Positions 17,646 to 26,889 are shown, numbered from the stretch's first letter. The stretch: DNA of 64,000 nt from Rickettsiella endosymbiont of Aleochara curtula (GCF_964030935.1 NZ_OZ034990.1:62001-126000), one strand, 5' to 3'. Notes: generated from the sequence alone by a model not told the origin. Program-made: numbers and translations.

Positions 17646-18905
17646 ATGACCGAATCTGAGCCTTCCCCCATCGTACGTCGCATCAGTACCCCGGTTCAAG
17701 TAGGTTCGGTTCAGCTGGGCGGCGGGGCGCCTATTATTGTTCAATCCATGACCAACACCGACACTGAAGATGCCGCCGCTACGGCTCAGCAGATCATTGA
17801 ATTAGCTCAGTCCGGCTCAGAGTTGGTCAGAATTACCGTCAATACCGAGCAAGCGGCGCAGCAAGTCCCTTTTATTCGCGATAAAGTGCGCGAGGCGGGC
17901 TATTCGGTGCCGATCGTCGGTGATTTTCATTACAATGGTCACCGGCTTTTACAGGCGTATCCCGAATGTGCCGAGGCCCTAGATAAATACCGTATTAATC
18001 CAGGTAATGTGGGTTATGGCGAAAAACGTGACGCCCAATTTACACAGATGATTGAGGTCGCGCTGAAATTTAATAAGCCGGTACGGATAGGCGTGAATTG
18101 GGGGAGCTTGGATCAAGACCTGAGTTCGCGTGAGATGGATAAAAATGCAGCGTTAGCGCATCCACGGTCTGCAGCGGAAGTGCTGCAGGAAACCTTAGTA
18201 CTATCGGCTTTGTTGAGTGCTGAATTGGCTGAAAAAATTGGCATGCCAGCGAGTCTCATCGTCTTATCCTGTAAAGTAAGTCGCGTACAGGACTTGATTG
18301 CTATCCATCGTAATCTAGCCGCGCGTTGTACCTATGCGATACATTTGGGTTTAACGGAAGCAGGGATGGGTTCGAAAGGGATAGTGGCGACCACGGCGGC
18401 GCTAGCGGTTTTATTACAAGAAGGTATTGGTGACACGATTCGGGCTTCATTAACACCGGAACCCGGTGGGGATAGAAGTCGCGAAGTAGTGGTCTGCCAG
18501 CAAATTTTACAATCGATGGGGATGCGCGCCTTTATGCCTTCGGTGTCGGCATGCCCCGGCTGCGGACGTACTACGAGTAGTTATTTTCAAGAATTGGCCA
18601 ATCAAGTAGAAGCCTATATTAAAGAACGTATGCCGACGTGGTCACAACACTATACGGGCGTAGAAAATTTATCCTTGGCGGTGATGGGATGTATTGTGAA
18701 TGGGCCGGGCGAGAGTAAACATGCCAATATTGGTATTAGTTTACCCGGTACCGGCGAACATCCGATTGCGCCGGTATTTGCCGATGGACGTAAAGTCGCT
18801 ACGTTGCGTGGAGATAATATTGTTCAACAATTTCAAGCTATTATAGAAGATTATGTGGTAAGTCATTATGCAAAAAGAGAACAAGTTGTTGCAACGCAAA
18901 GTTAA
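17646..18905 (+). CDS. ispG: 4-hydroxy-3-methylbut-2-enyl diphosphate synthase IspG (GcpE)
   Basis: Flavodoxin/ferredoxin-dependent enzyme of the non-mevalonate isoprenoid pathway; converts MEcPP to HMBPP. The 419-residue length fits the longer IspG form. Iron-sulphur ligands are visible at C303 and C306 (ACPGCGRTT) and C349 ([10 protein letters not shown]), with the neighbouring Glu. The N-terminal TIM-barrel part shows [11 protein letters not shown]. The ATG at 17646 follows AAGGAAAA; an upstream in-frame extension has no family support. Its last 38 bases overlap the L,D-transpeptidase gene. Confidence 0.96.
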   Translation: MTESEPSPIVRRISTPVQVGSVQLGGGAPIIVQSMTNTDTEDAAATAQQIIELAQSGSELVRITVNTEQAAQQVPFIRDKVREAGYSVPIVGDFHYNGHRLLQAYPECAEALDKYRINPGNVGYGEKRDAQFTQMIEVALKFNKPVRIGVNWGSLDQDLSSREMDKNAALAHPRSAAEVLQETLVLSALLSAELAEKIGMPASLIVLSCKVSRVQDLIAIHRNLAARCTYAIHLGLTEAGMGSKGIVATTAALAVLLQEGIGDTIRASLTPEPGGDRSREVVVCQQILQSMGMRAFMPSVSACPGCGRTTSSYFQELANQVEAYIKERMPTWSQHYTGVENLSLAVMGCIVNGPGESKHANIGISLPGTGEHPIAPVFADGRKVATLRGDNIVQQFQAIIEDYVVSHYAKREQVVATQS

Positions 18906-20094
18906 TCGAATTAGAGCAAGCGTATTATTGGGTTTGTTTTCTTTAACTAGCTTTTCTGTGCAGGCACAGACTCCATCGGTAACGATTCCTGCTTATTCGC
19001 GTCTCGAAAAAAAGTTAGCGTTTTATCAGCAGGCCGCACAACATCCTTGGCCGCGTTTGCAAACCAATGAAGTTTTATCGTTAGGTATGCAAGCTCCAGC
19101 GGTGGCAATATTGCGTCAGCGTTTATGTGCTAGCGAAGATTTAGCTGCCAGTGCGTGTACTAACATGCCTAATCCGAATGATTTTGATGAACAAGTCGAA
19201 GATGCAGTGGCTTTGTTTCAAGAACGGCATGGATTAAAAGATGATGGTGTAGTAGGCGTGACGACACAACAAGCGCTGAATGTTTCCGCGGCGCAACGTT
19301 TGCATCAGATTGAATTTAATTTGCAACGATGGTCACGATTGATAGTCTTAGCTAATCCTACTTATATTTGGATTAATGTTCCCGATCACCGTTTACGTTT
19401 AGTTAAAGACCATCATGCAATTTTAACCGCCCGCGTTATTGTCGGTAAACCGTCGCGACCGACACCAGAGATTAATTCTGAAGTGACACGCTTCATATTA
19501 AATCCTTATTGGACCGTGCCGCCTGGAATTGCGCGCAGAGATGTAATTCCTAAAGCGATGCGGGATGTTAATTATTTGCGTCGTAGTCACATCCGCATCT
19601 ATGCGGTTAATCAACCGAATAAAGAATTAGATCCTAGCGCAGTGGATTGGTTGGCTGTGAGAAAAAATCCTGGACGTTATATTTTACGTCAGGATCCAGG
19701 ACCGCATAATTCATTGGGGCAAATAAAATTTGAATTTGCAAATCCACATTTAGTGTATCTGCATGATACGCCATCCAAAGCCTTATTTGATGCTGAACGA
19801 CGTTTGTTTAGTTCGGGTTGTGTGCGTTTAGAAGATCCGTTTGAATTTCTCGAAGCCCTAGAACAACTCGATCCTAACTTGCAACAAGCAGCGTCGCGCA
19901 TCGAAGCGGCCTTGGAGTCGGGACGTACTACGGTGATTAATTTGAAAACACCGATCCCCATACATCTGACTTACATTACCGCGTGGGTGGATAAACAGGA
20001 TTTCTTACATTTTTGGGACGATGTGTATGGTCGCGATCCCGTGCTCCCCGTCAATAAAGAGCAATTAGCCAATGATCTGCCAGAACCTATCTAA
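18868..20094 (+). CDS. L,D-transpeptidase, YcbB/LdtD type
   Basis: A 408-residue exported peptidoglycan enzyme that forms 3-3 cross-links. It has an N-terminal signal peptide (hydrophobic [15 protein letters not shown], cleavage after VQA), then a peptidoglycan-binding helical domain near residues 65-140 ([17 protein letters not shown]). The YkuD catalytic domain contains [11 protein letters not shown] and the active-site [10 protein letters not shown] with Cys near residue 318. It is shorter than E. coli YcbB but keeps the same domain order. It overlaps the end of ispG by 38 bp, so the two are likely co-transcribed. A perfect 11-bp stem hairpin spans its stop codon. Confidence 0.9.
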   Translation: MQKENKLLQRKVNRIRASVLLGLFSLTSFSVQAQTPSVTIPAYSRLEKKLAFYQQAAQHPWPRLQTNEVLSLGMQAPAVAILRQRLCASEDLAASACTNMPNPNDFDEQVEDAVALFQERHGLKDDGVVGVTTQQALNVSAAQRLHQIEFNLQRWSRLIVLANPTYIWINVPDHRLRLVKDHHAILTARVIVGKPSRPTPEINSEVTRFILNPYWTVPPGIARRDVIPKAMRDVNYLRRSHIRIYAVNQPNKELDPSAVDWLAVRKNPGRYILRQDPGPHNSLGQIKFEFANPHLVYLHDTPSKALFDAERRLFSSGCVRLEDPFEFLEALEQLDPNLQQAASRIEAALESGRTTVINLKTPIPIHLTYITAWVDKQDFLHFWDDVYGRDPVLPVNKEQLANDLPEPI

Positions 20095-20104
20095 GATAGG
20101 TTCT
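20082..20104. terminator. Hairpin at the end of the L,D-transpeptidase gene
   Basis: Perfect inverted repeat AGAACCTATCT / AGATAGGTTCT separated by one base and overlapping the TAA stop. There is no strong T-run, so it may act as a stabilising or weak bidirectional terminator between convergent genes. Confidence 0.45.
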
Positions 20105-20123
20105 TAGCAATAAATACATTTGC

Positions 20124-20663
20124 TCAGCGTGTTAATTTGTTTTGCGAATGATCGTTTATTATTCCGCTATCTGGAGTTGTTGATGATAAAAATAGTGTGG
20201 ATTGCCTTTTATCAATGGAAATTGTTTTAGTTAACAATTGATCAATAAATCGATTTATTTGTCTTATTGAATCCGTTGTTTGTGAAAATTCAATGATTTG
20301 ATCAAAAACAGATTGGCTAAATTTTTTCTCTGGAATTCGATAGAACAAATATCCGCTATGTTCTGTAAATTCAAAATTCTTTAAAGCTAATAAGGTATTT
20401 AAATTTTCTTGTGTTGCAAGTTTACCCATTGCATTCAAAGCACTGCTAATATGCTGTGGATTAAAATATGCTTCTAAGCTATTTATATTTGCTAATGTTA
20501 AGAGATTAGTTTTTTTTAGCGCGCATAGTGCATAGCTAAAGGCTATAGGTTTAATATGAGCTTCTACTTTTAGCATACACAGTGAATAGAGTTTACCTTC
20601 TAATTCTGAATTTATACTTTTTTTAAGAATTTCTTTCGCTAATGCGACGTTCTTGGATGCCAT
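20124..20663 (-). CDS. Putative effector E: 30-residue helical repeat protein
   Basis: A 179-residue protein without a recognised domain. Residues about 35-100 hold two helical repeats of the form I..AL.AL....LLT..N...L (IKPIAFSYALCALKKTNLLTLANINSLEAY and the next unit with LNAMGKLATQENLNTLL). They match the five 30-residue repeats of the 36689-37450 protein. I start it at the ATG at 20663 because GAGGAG lies seven bases upstream; an earlier ATG at 20690 lacks a site. A PmrA-like promoter is located 62-93 bp upstream. Secretion is inferred from that promoter. Confidence 0.7.
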   Translation of the reverse strand: MASKNVALAKEILKKSINSELEGKLYSLCMLKVEAHIKPIAFSYALCALKKTNLLTLANINSLEAYFNPQHISSALNAMGKLATQENLNTLLALKNFEFTEHSGYLFYRIPEKKFSQSVFDQIIEFSQTTDSIRQINRFIDQLLTKTISIDKRQSTLFLSSTTPDSGIINDHSQNKLTR

Positions 20664-20724
20664 TAAAAACTCCTCAATAAAGATAGCCATCCTTAGCGTT
20701 TGAATTAAATGTTATGAACAATAA

Positions 20725-20756
20725 TTTATACAAGATCAAACTTAAGGAAATCTTAT
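20725..20756 (-). promoter_or_regulatory. PmrA-like box and -10 of the 20124-20663 gene
   Basis: Minus strand: ATAAG (20756-20752), then CTTAAG (20746-20741; offset 11 bp), 10 bp, TATAAA (20730-20725). Confidence 0.6.
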
Positions 20757-20778
20757 TTACTTGGGGCCAAGCATTTTT

Positions 20779-20872
20779 TGTCATTACAAGCGCGTAAAAT
20801 ATTAACCATCAATGTGGGCACGCAAAATATTAATTGTCATTGCAGCACCGAAGGTGCGTGACAATCCATGAA
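20779..20872. repeat. Dispersed palindromic repeat, family 1
   Basis: Contains GTCATTACAAGCGCGTAAAATATTAA and later GTCATTGCAGCACCGAAGGTGCGTGACAATCCATG, a palindrome around the GCACCGAAGGTGC core. Confidence 0.75.
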
Positions 20873-20954
20873 AAGTTTTTAACGCATGTTTAATAAATTA
20901 AATAGTGTGTGTTAAGATTTGGTGAATTAATTTTTTTCACCGCGTTAGGTTTTT

Positions 20955-22076
20955 ATGAAACAATTTGAACAGAAAAAAACAACTGCTATTAAAAGTAATA
21001 TCGCTAAAAAAATAAAGCTATTGGGTAAGAAACTTAAAACACATCCAGCTCATGCGCGAAGAAAAAAAGATAAAGAAAATTGGGAGACTTTCTTTACGGT
21101 TTCCGTCTTCATTGCCCTGGCTGGGACCATGATTTTTGGTATAGGTGGCTGGTTGGCAGTTGCTGCATCAGGAACGCTTTTAAGCTTAATTATTGTAGAA
21201 TCGGGGTTATTTTCATCGCTTGCTATGGGTTTTAGCGCCTGGCCTGTCTATAACACTTATTTATGGATGCGCGATTTGTTTAGTTCTGAGAAGATAAAAA
21301 GCCAAAATAAAGATTATGATCGATGTCATAAAAATCTGCTTGAATTAAAAGAATTAGTGGCTGAAAAAAACTATTTAATAACAAAAATTAATGCCCACCT
21401 TAAAAATGCTATTCAATGTTTGCCACCTAACCTATCTAGCCAAGAAGAGACAGATTTTTTGCAACGCGACTTCAGTAGCCAAGTAAGCTACTTAGAACAA
21501 AAAAAGAAAAAACTTCCCGCTTATTCGAGAAGGCAAAAGGACAAAGAAAATTGGGCGAAAATTTTTACCTATTCATTTATGGCTTCCTGTGCAGGAATGG
21601 GCTTATATGCAGTGGCTCTTATTATGATGATGGGAGGACCCCCCGCTATATTACTGGGCCCTATTTTCCCGGGGCTACTAATTGTTGAGGGTATCTTTGC
21701 TTTGATTATTCTTATTCCTGTCATAATAGGTAGTGTATTACATGCGGCTTATTTAGGCATGCGCGATCTATTTAGTTCCGTTGAAATCAAAGCCGAAAAT
21801 AAACAATATGCGCAATTGAAAAAAACTATTGCTGAATTAAAGAAATTAGACAAACAGCAAAGCCAGCTAGATGCATCGATTAACAGTAAACTTCTTGGGC
21901 TTGAAGATGTCAGTTCAACTCATACTATGAGCGAGAAAGAAATGACAGATAATTTAAGGAGCAATGATGCTAAAAATAATCACTTTAACAAATACGGACC
22001 TATGTTTTCCGAACAATCCGCCAATCAGGAAACAACTACATTAGATTCGACACCACTCCACTCCAATTCAATCTAA
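20955..22076 (+). CDS. Internally duplicated membrane protein, function unknown
   Basis: A 373-residue protein made of two copies of the same unit, residues about 30-160 and 175-310. Each copy opens with RR(K/Q)KDKENW, continues with two hydrophobic segments and closes with YL.MRDLFSS..IK..NK.Y and a coiled-coil stretch. The last 60 residues are polar. Four membrane segments are expected, with the charged linkers on one side. No family is recognised. The start ATG follows TTAGG. I find no PmrA-like box in its promoter, although it lies between two genes that have one. A hairpin terminator follows. Confidence 0.75.
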   Translation: MKQFEQKKTTAIKSNIAKKIKLLGKKLKTHPAHARRKKDKENWETFFTVSVFIALAGTMIFGIGGWLAVAASGTLLSLIIVESGLFSSLAMGFSAWPVYNTYLWMRDLFSSEKIKSQNKDYDRCHKNLLELKELVAEKNYLITKINAHLKNAIQCLPPNLSSQEETDFLQRDFSSQVSYLEQKKKKLPAYSRRQKDKENWAKIFTYSFMASCAGMGLYAVALIMMMGGPPAILLGPIFPGLLIVEGIFALIILIPVIIGSVLHAAYLGMRDLFSSVEIKAENKQYAQLKKTIAELKKLDKQQSQLDASINSKLLGLEDVSSTHTMSEKEMTDNLRSNDAKNNHFNKYGPMFSEQSANQETTTLDSTPLHSNSI

Positions 22077-22097
22077 TTAAATCAATCCTTAATCAAT

Positions 22098-22126
22098 AGT
22101 CTCCATCTTCATTATGGAGACTTTAT
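22098..22126 (+). terminator. Hairpin terminator
   Basis: Stem AGTCTCCAT / ATGGAGACT with a 7-base loop followed by TTATT, 22 bp after the stop of the duplicated membrane protein. Confidence 0.65.
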
Positions 22127-22144
22127 TAAATTCCATCCTAAATG

Positions 22145-22330
22145 TTGTCATTGCAAGCACGTACAATGCCTGTCGTTGCGAGCATATACCAATTCTCGTC
22201 ATTGCGAGCACATACAATTTCCGTCATTGCGAGCGCGTAGCGCGCGGCAATCCAGTGAAAAAATTAGTTTTTAATAGATTGCCGCGCGCTACGCGCTCGC
22301 AATGACGATTGTTTTTACGCGCTTGCAATG
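22145..22330. repeat. Dispersed palindromic repeat cluster, family 1, with a perfect 31-bp inverted repeat
   Basis: Three partial copies of GTCATTGCGAGC lead into a perfect inverted repeat: arm 22222-22252 pairs with arm 22277-22307 around a 24-base loop. The transcript would fold into a very stable hairpin. Together with the terminator and the promoter at 22423-22455 it accounts for the 446-bp gap between genes. Confidence 0.85.
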
Positions 22331-22422
22331 AAGAACCTTACCAAGGTAAACAAAAATTAGTTTCTTTGTTTAAGTTCGATCACGTTATTTTTTTATTCTG
22401 CTTAGAACATAAATTTATAACA

Positions 22423-22455
22423 CTTAAGCTTTTCTTAAGTTAACTTCTGTATTAT
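22423..22455 (+). promoter_or_regulatory. PmrA-like box and -10 of the 22523 gene
   Basis: CTTAAG at 22423-22428 and 22434-22439 (11-bp offset), 10 bp, TATTAT at 22450-22455. Confidence 0.7.
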
Positions 22456-22522
22456 TATTTTTGTTAATCGAATCAAGTATATAAATAGATTTTATCTATT
22501 ATAAGAATAAGAGGTAAGAATT

Positions 22523-23029
22523 ATGAGTAATCCAAAAAGTTTAAATGAACTGAATGAAGAAATTCAAAAGTTGAAAGCTAAACAATTACAGTTGAATGAA
22601 GATCTTTATGATCGAAAGATAACTAAATCTCAATTTGTATTTGGACTAGTCGCATTTGTTATTTCATTAGTGGTACTTACAGCTGTTGCTAGCATTGTCT
22701 GGCCTGCGGCTTTAATACTATCTGCTTTATCTGCGATGTTTCTTTCTAAAATAGCTCATGCGGTCAGCAATATAACTAATTCTTTCATAACTGGAGTAAG
22801 ACTTGATCGAGCAGAAAAGGAACTAAATGAACAAAGTGCGTTTAAACCTGAAAATGAAACGCAAAAAACAACTAATAGCAATCAAAGTAACTCTAACTCT
22901 GTAACAAAAGTGGTAGATCAATCACCTGAAGGCAATGTTGTCTATAGCCAATTATTTGTAGTTAGTCAGGCCGGGCCAGAGGAAGCAGTTGATAATAAAA
23001 AAGTTATTAACCCTAGTTTTAAAAGATAA
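22523..23029 (+). CDS. Putative small membrane effector F
   Basis: A 168-residue protein of unknown function. Residues 5-35 form a coiled coil (LNELNEEIQKLKAKQLQLNEDL). Residues about 37-85 form two hydrophobic segments, and residues 95-168 are polar, rich in Asn, Ser and Thr. The layout (coil, membrane hairpin, disordered tail) is like one half of the protein at 20955-22076. The ATG follows AAGAGGTAAGAATT. It has a PmrA-like promoter, a CA microsatellite behind its stop, and a strong terminator. Confidence 0.7.
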   Translation: MSNPKSLNELNEEIQKLKAKQLQLNEDLYDRKITKSQFVFGLVAFVISLVVLTAVASIVWPAALILSALSAMFLSKIAHAVSNITNSFITGVRLDRAEKELNEQSAFKPENETQKTTNSNQSNSNSVTKVVDQSPEGNVVYSQLFVVSQAGPEEAVDNKKVINPSFKR

Positions 23030-23045
23030 CTAATTTGTTATACCA

Positions 23046-23068
23046 ACACACACACACACACACACACA
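23046..23068. repeat. CA dinucleotide microsatellite
   Basis: About eleven uninterrupted CA units between the stop codon at 23029 and the terminator stem. Such tracts can change length by slippage, but here the tract is outside any reading frame. Confidence 0.95.
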
Positions 23069-23104
23069 TTCCCTATGTTTATGACGAACATAGGGAATTT
23101 TTTT
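23069..23104. terminator. Strong rho-independent terminator
   Basis: Stem TTCCCTATGTT / AACATAGGGAA with a 7-base loop followed by seven T. It can also act on the convergent gene at 23119. Confidence 0.9.
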
Positions 23105-23118
23105 GTTAATTAAATAAA

Positions 23119-23490
23119 CTAAGCGATCAACAAAGCAGCGGCTACGTTGCGTCCTTCAGACATTAGCACCGTATAAGTGCGACAGGCAGCGCCATTATTC
23201 ATGACTTCGATGCCGATTTTTTGCTGATAAAAAACATTTAATAACGCAGCATCCGGAAAAGCTAAGTCTTCGCCGCTACCGAGTAATACGATACTAGGCC
23301 GTAGATCGACAATTATTTGTAGATTTTCGGTGGTTAAGTCAGCGATGCAATGCGGTGGCCAAGGATCAACCAGCTGATTTGGCATTACAATCAGGCTATG
23401 TCGGATTTTTTGGTCATTAACTTGGATATAATCTTTGGTATAAGCAAGAATCTGATAACGGCCTGCGCCGGTGTCTAAGTTTAATTCCAT
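23119..23490 (-). CDS. Mth938-like domain protein (DUF498)
   Basis: A 123-residue member of the Mth938/Xcc1710/NDUFAF3-like family. The core is LRPSIVLLGSGEDLAFPDAALL, followed by IGIEVMNNGAACRTYTVLMSEGRNVAAALL. Homologues are widespread in proteobacteria; the mitochondrial relative NDUFAF3 assists complex I assembly, but the bacterial role is unsettled. It is divergent from recJ and convergent with the gene at 22523 across a shared terminator. Confidence 0.85.
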   Translation of the reverse strand: MELNLDTGAGRYQILAYTKDYIQVNDQKIRHSLIVMPNQLVDPWPPHCIADLTTENLQIIVDLRPSIVLLGSGEDLAFPDAALLNVFYQQKIGIEVMNNGAACRTYTVLMSEGRNVAAALLIA

Positions 23491-23672
23491 AAGGGATTAG
23501 CAAGTTAAAATATTTGTATTAAATTATATACCGATGAAAAGAATACTTATATACTCTTGAAGCTGAATAAGTGGCCGCTCAATTGGTAATCCTCATATAC
23601 TAAAATACACTTCGGTTGCTTCATTTTCATCGCCTGACGAAAAATTCAAGTGTGAAGAATATATTTAATATC

Positions 23673-25406
23673 ATGAATAAAACTATCCACCGTCGTGAAT
23701 TCAAACTCATTGAAACCTTAAAGCATTTGCATCCGATTTTACAGCGTGTGTATGCGGCACGTGGCATACTATCCGCGCAAGAATTGGATTATCGCTTGTC
23801 AAATTTACTGCATTATCAATCTTTATCCGGTATTGAAGCAGCGGCACAGTGTCTGGGCAATGCGGTGATGCAGCAACAACGGTTACTGATAGTCGGTGAT
23901 TTTGATAGTGATGGCGCAACCAGTAGTGCGTTAGCAGTGAGTGCGTTACGCGCTTTTGGCGCGCAGCAGGTAGATTTCTTAGTGCCGAATCGTTTTGAGT
24001 ATGGGTATGGTTTAACACCGGAAATTGTTGAGCTAGCGTTACGTACAAAAAAACCGGATGTTATTGTCACTGTTGATAATGGCATCTCGAGTCATGAGGG
24101 TGTAATTGCAGCAAAAGCTGCTGGATTAAAAGTCGTAATTACTGATCATCATTTGCAGGCGGCGACTTTGCCAGCCGCGGATGCATTGGTTAATCCGCAG
24201 CAAAACGGCGATCAATTTCCGAGTAAGAATTTAGCGGGTGTGGGTGTTATTTTTTATGTGATATTGGCACTCAGACAGTATTTGCGTAGCCAAGCTTGGT
24301 TTGAAAAAGCTAGCATTCCTGTACCGAATATGTTGCAGTTTTTGGATTTGGTAGCATTAGGAACGGTCGCTGATTTAGTGAGTTTAGACAGGAATAATCG
24401 TTTATTAGTTTCCCAAGGTTTGCAGTGGATTAAAGCCGGTAAAGCGCGGCCAGGGATTTATGCTTTACTCAAGTTGGCGAAACGCGAAGTAGAGTATCTG
24501 GTTGCCAGTGATTTATCATTTAGTATTGCACCGCGCTTAAATGCGGCGGGTCGTTTGGCCGATATGTCGTTAGGTATAGCTTGTCTGCTAGAAACAGACC
24601 GTAATCATGCGCATGAACTAGCGTTGCAGCTTAGTCAATTGAACGAGGAACGTCGTTCGATAGAAAACACCATGAAGCAAGAAGCTTTTATCATTTTAGA
24701 AAAATTGATCGAAAAGAAGCCTTTGGAAAAAGGAATTTGTTTATTCGATACGCGTTGGCATCAAGGTGTCATCGGTTTGTTGGCTTCGCGATTAACCGAG
24801 CGTTTACATAGACCGACGATTATTTTTGCTGAGGGCCATCAAGCCGATGAATTAAAAGGCTCAGCGCGTTCTATTAGCGGCTTGCATATTCGTGATCTAT
24901 TGGAAAGCATTGCAACGCGTCATCCACATTTAATCAATAAATTTGGCGGACATGCGATGGCAGCGGGTTTGAGTTTGAAAAAAGATTCGTTTGCTGAGTT
25001 TGCTAAACTTTTTCAGCATGAATGCGAACAGCAATTGCGCCCAGAAATGCTACAGGCCACTTGTTATACCGATGGTGAATTAACCCAGCAAGAGTTAACT
25101 TTAGATCTAGCCGAACGGTTACGTTATGACGCCGGCCCATGGGGTCAAGATTTTCCGGAGCCGTTATTTGAAGGATGCTTTCGTTTACTTGCGCAGCGTT
25201 TGGTGGGCGATAAACACTTAAAGATGACCTTAGCCAGTCAAGATGCGGGTAGTAAACAAATGGATGCCATTGCTTTTAATGTCAATCTAAGTCATTGGCC
25301 CAATCACCGCGTCGAACGTATTAATGCGCGCTATCGTTTAGGCGTAAACTATTATCAAGGTCGCAAAACCTTACAGTTGATGGTTGAGAATTTAGAGCCT
25401 ATATAA
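23673..25406 (+). CDS. recJ: Single-stranded-DNA-specific 5'-3' exonuclease RecJ
   Basis: A 577-residue DHH-superfamily nuclease acting in recombination and mismatch repair. Catalytic motifs are visible: GDFDSDGATSSALAVSA (motif I), VTVDNGISS (motif II), VITDHHLQ (the DHH motif) and ALGTVADLVSL (motif IV). The DHHA1 part has KFGGHAMAAGLSLKK. I start it at the ATG at 23673, which gives the usual length; an upstream in-frame extension to 23616 has no start with a good ribosome site. A hairpin terminator follows. Confidence 0.95.
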   Translation: MNKTIHRREFKLIETLKHLHPILQRVYAARGILSAQELDYRLSNLLHYQSLSGIEAAAQCLGNAVMQQQRLLIVGDFDSDGATSSALAVSALRAFGAQQVDFLVPNRFEYGYGLTPEIVELALRTKKPDVIVTVDNGISSHEGVIAAKAAGLKVVITDHHLQAATLPAADALVNPQQNGDQFPSKNLAGVGVIFYVILALRQYLRSQAWFEKASIPVPNMLQFLDLVALGTVADLVSLDRNNRLLVSQGLQWIKAGKARPGIYALLKLAKREVEYLVASDLSFSIAPRLNAAGRLADMSLGIACLLETDRNHAHELALQLSQLNEERRSIENTMKQEAFIILEKLIEKKPLEKGICLFDTRWHQGVIGLLASRLTERLHRPTIIFAEGHQADELKGSARSISGLHIRDLLESIATRHPHLINKFGGHAMAAGLSLKKDSFAEFAKLFQHECEQQLRPEMLQATCYTDGELTQQELTLDLAERLRYDAGPWGQDFPEPLFEGCFRLLAQRLVGDKHLKMTLASQDAGSKQMDAIAFNVNLSHWPNHRVERINARYRLGVNYYQGRKTLQLMVENLEPI

Positions 25407-25431
25407 AATTCAAGGGCGAAGAGTATAAAAA

Positions 25432-25457
25432 AAGGCCGATGCAATCGGCCTTCTATT
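25432..25457. terminator. Rho-independent terminator after recJ
   Basis: Stem AAGGCCGAT / ATCGGCCTT with a short GCA loop, followed by a T-rich stretch. It sits between the convergent recJ and the small secreted-protein gene and could serve both. Confidence 0.8.
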
Positions 25458-25479
25458 TAACAAAATTAAGCTATATAAA

Positions 25480-25776
25480 TTAAGCCTTAATTGTGTTTTT
25501 TTCTGTTTGGGCTTTTTCTGCTGCTGAATTAAGCGTGTTTAGCTCGTCCAGTTTAGCGGTGTCTTTTGCTTGTTTAGGATCTGTTTTTCTTTCCAAGGAA
25601 ACTTTTTTGTGACCTTTTCTATGATGAACAGCTTCCTTTTTAGCAGGGGTTACTGCCGCTGGCTGGTTTGCATCAGTAGCAGGATTCATAGTCGTAAATG
25701 TGCTAGTCGCTGCGAAAGCAGGGATAGCTAAGACCGCACTGCTTAAACCGATGACGAGAGCTTGTTTCAATTTCAT
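25480..25776 (-). CDS. Small secreted basic protein, function unknown
   Basis: A 98-residue protein with a clear Sec signal peptide (MKLKQALVIGLSSAVLAIPAFA, cleavage before ATST). The mature part is about 76 residues, Lys/Ala/Thr-rich, with a His/Lys cluster (HHRKGHKK) in the middle. It has no cysteines and no recognised domain. The ATG is preceded by GGAG at good spacing. It is probably periplasmic. Confidence 0.75.
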   Translation of the reverse strand: MKLKQALVIGLSSAVLAIPAFAATSTFTTMNPATDANQPAAVTPAKKEAVHHRKGHKKVSLERKTDPKQAKDTAKLDELNTLNSAAEKAQTEKNTIKA

Positions 25777-25888
25777 GACGAGGACTCCAAATTGTTATTA
25801 TTATAAAACAGGCTTTGTGTAACAAAGCTAGTGAGGCTATCATACCAGTAAAAAACCAGCATGGAAGCCCCCTTATTAGAAATAAATC

Positions 25889-26869
25889 ATGCTAAAGCCG
25901 CAGAAACAGTCGATCAGTTCGTATATGATAGCACCCATGATGGGTTGGACCACCCGTCATTACCGCTATTTTTTCAGGTTAATTTGTAAAAAAGCCTTAC
26001 TTTATACGGAAATGCTGACTACAGGCGCTATTTTAAATAGTCCGCAACGCGAACGCTTATTAAGTTTTGATCCCAGCGAAAAAGCGCTGGCGATACAATT
26101 GGGCGGTGGCATCGCTTCCGATCTCGCACAGGCGGCCAAAATAGTCGAAGCTTATGGTTATTCTGAGATTAATCTGAATGTCGGTTGTCCGAGTGATAGA
26201 GTGCAATCCGGTTGTTTCGGTGCGGTATTACTTAAAGATCCGGCGCGGGTCGTTGATTGTGTCGCTGAAATGTGTGCGGCAGTTAAATTACCTATTACGG
26301 TTAAAACTCGAATTGGCGTCGATGATTACGAAAGCTATGACTATTTAGCGCAATTTATCCAACAAGTGAGTTTAGCAGGCTGCCAAACGTTTATTATTCA
26401 TGCGCGTAAAGCTTGGTTATCAGGATTAAGTCCTAAAGAAAACCGTGAAATTCCACCTTTAAATTATAGTTGGGTGTATCGTATTAAACGCGATTTTCCG
26501 CATTTAAATATCGTTATCAATGGCGGAATAACTTGTTTAAGCATAGCGCAGGAACATTTACAACACGTCGATGCGGTCATGATAGGTCGTGCTGCTTGGC
26601 ATAATCCCTATCTGTTTGCTGAACTCGATCAATTTCTCAGTCCAGAGGAAGCATTAATTATTCCTAGTCGACTCGCTATCGTTTTACACTATTTGCCTTA
26701 TCTAGAACGTGCTTTCATGTCAGATGAAAACTTGACGCATTTAATGCAACCTTTATTTGGTTTATTTCATGGCGTAGCGGGCGGCAGACGCTGGCGACAA
26801 AAATTAAGTGAAATCTTACAGCTCGGGAATCCGTTAAGGATAAAAGAGATCGTGCAAGAAATGTATTGA
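25889..26869 (+). CDS. dusA: tRNA-dihydrouridine(20/20a) synthase DusA
   Basis: A 326-residue FMN-dependent enzyme that reduces uridines in the tRNA D-loop. Family motifs are present: APMMGWT at the start of the barrel, NLNVGCPSDRVQSGCFGAVLLKDP with the catalytic Cys, VKTRIGVDDYESYDYL, and the DusA-specific IHARKAWLSGLSPKENREIPPL. INGGI and GRAAWHNPYLF bind FMN phosphate. The start at 25889 gives normal length. A family 1 repeat follows. Confidence 0.95.
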   Translation: MLKPQKQSISSYMIAPMMGWTTRHYRYFFRLICKKALLYTEMLTTGAILNSPQRERLLSFDPSEKALAIQLGGGIASDLAQAAKIVEAYGYSEINLNVGCPSDRVQSGCFGAVLLKDPARVVDCVAEMCAAVKLPITVKTRIGVDDYESYDYLAQFIQQVSLAGCQTFIIHARKAWLSGLSPKENREIPPLNYSWVYRIKRDFPHLNIVINGGITCLSIAQEHLQHVDAVMIGRAAWHNPYLFAELDQFLSPEEALIIPSRLAIVLHYLPYLERAFMSDENLTHLMQPLFGLFHGVAGGRRWRQKLSEILQLGNPLRIKEIVQEMY

Positions 26870-26889
26870 TCGTATTGCGGTATTAAATA

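Noticed and set aside
22114..22305. A 63-codon rightward open frame
   Set aside because: It is made entirely of family 1 repeat sequence and encodes repeated Val-Ile-Ala-Ser-Thr; no ribosome site. It is repeat DNA, not a gene.
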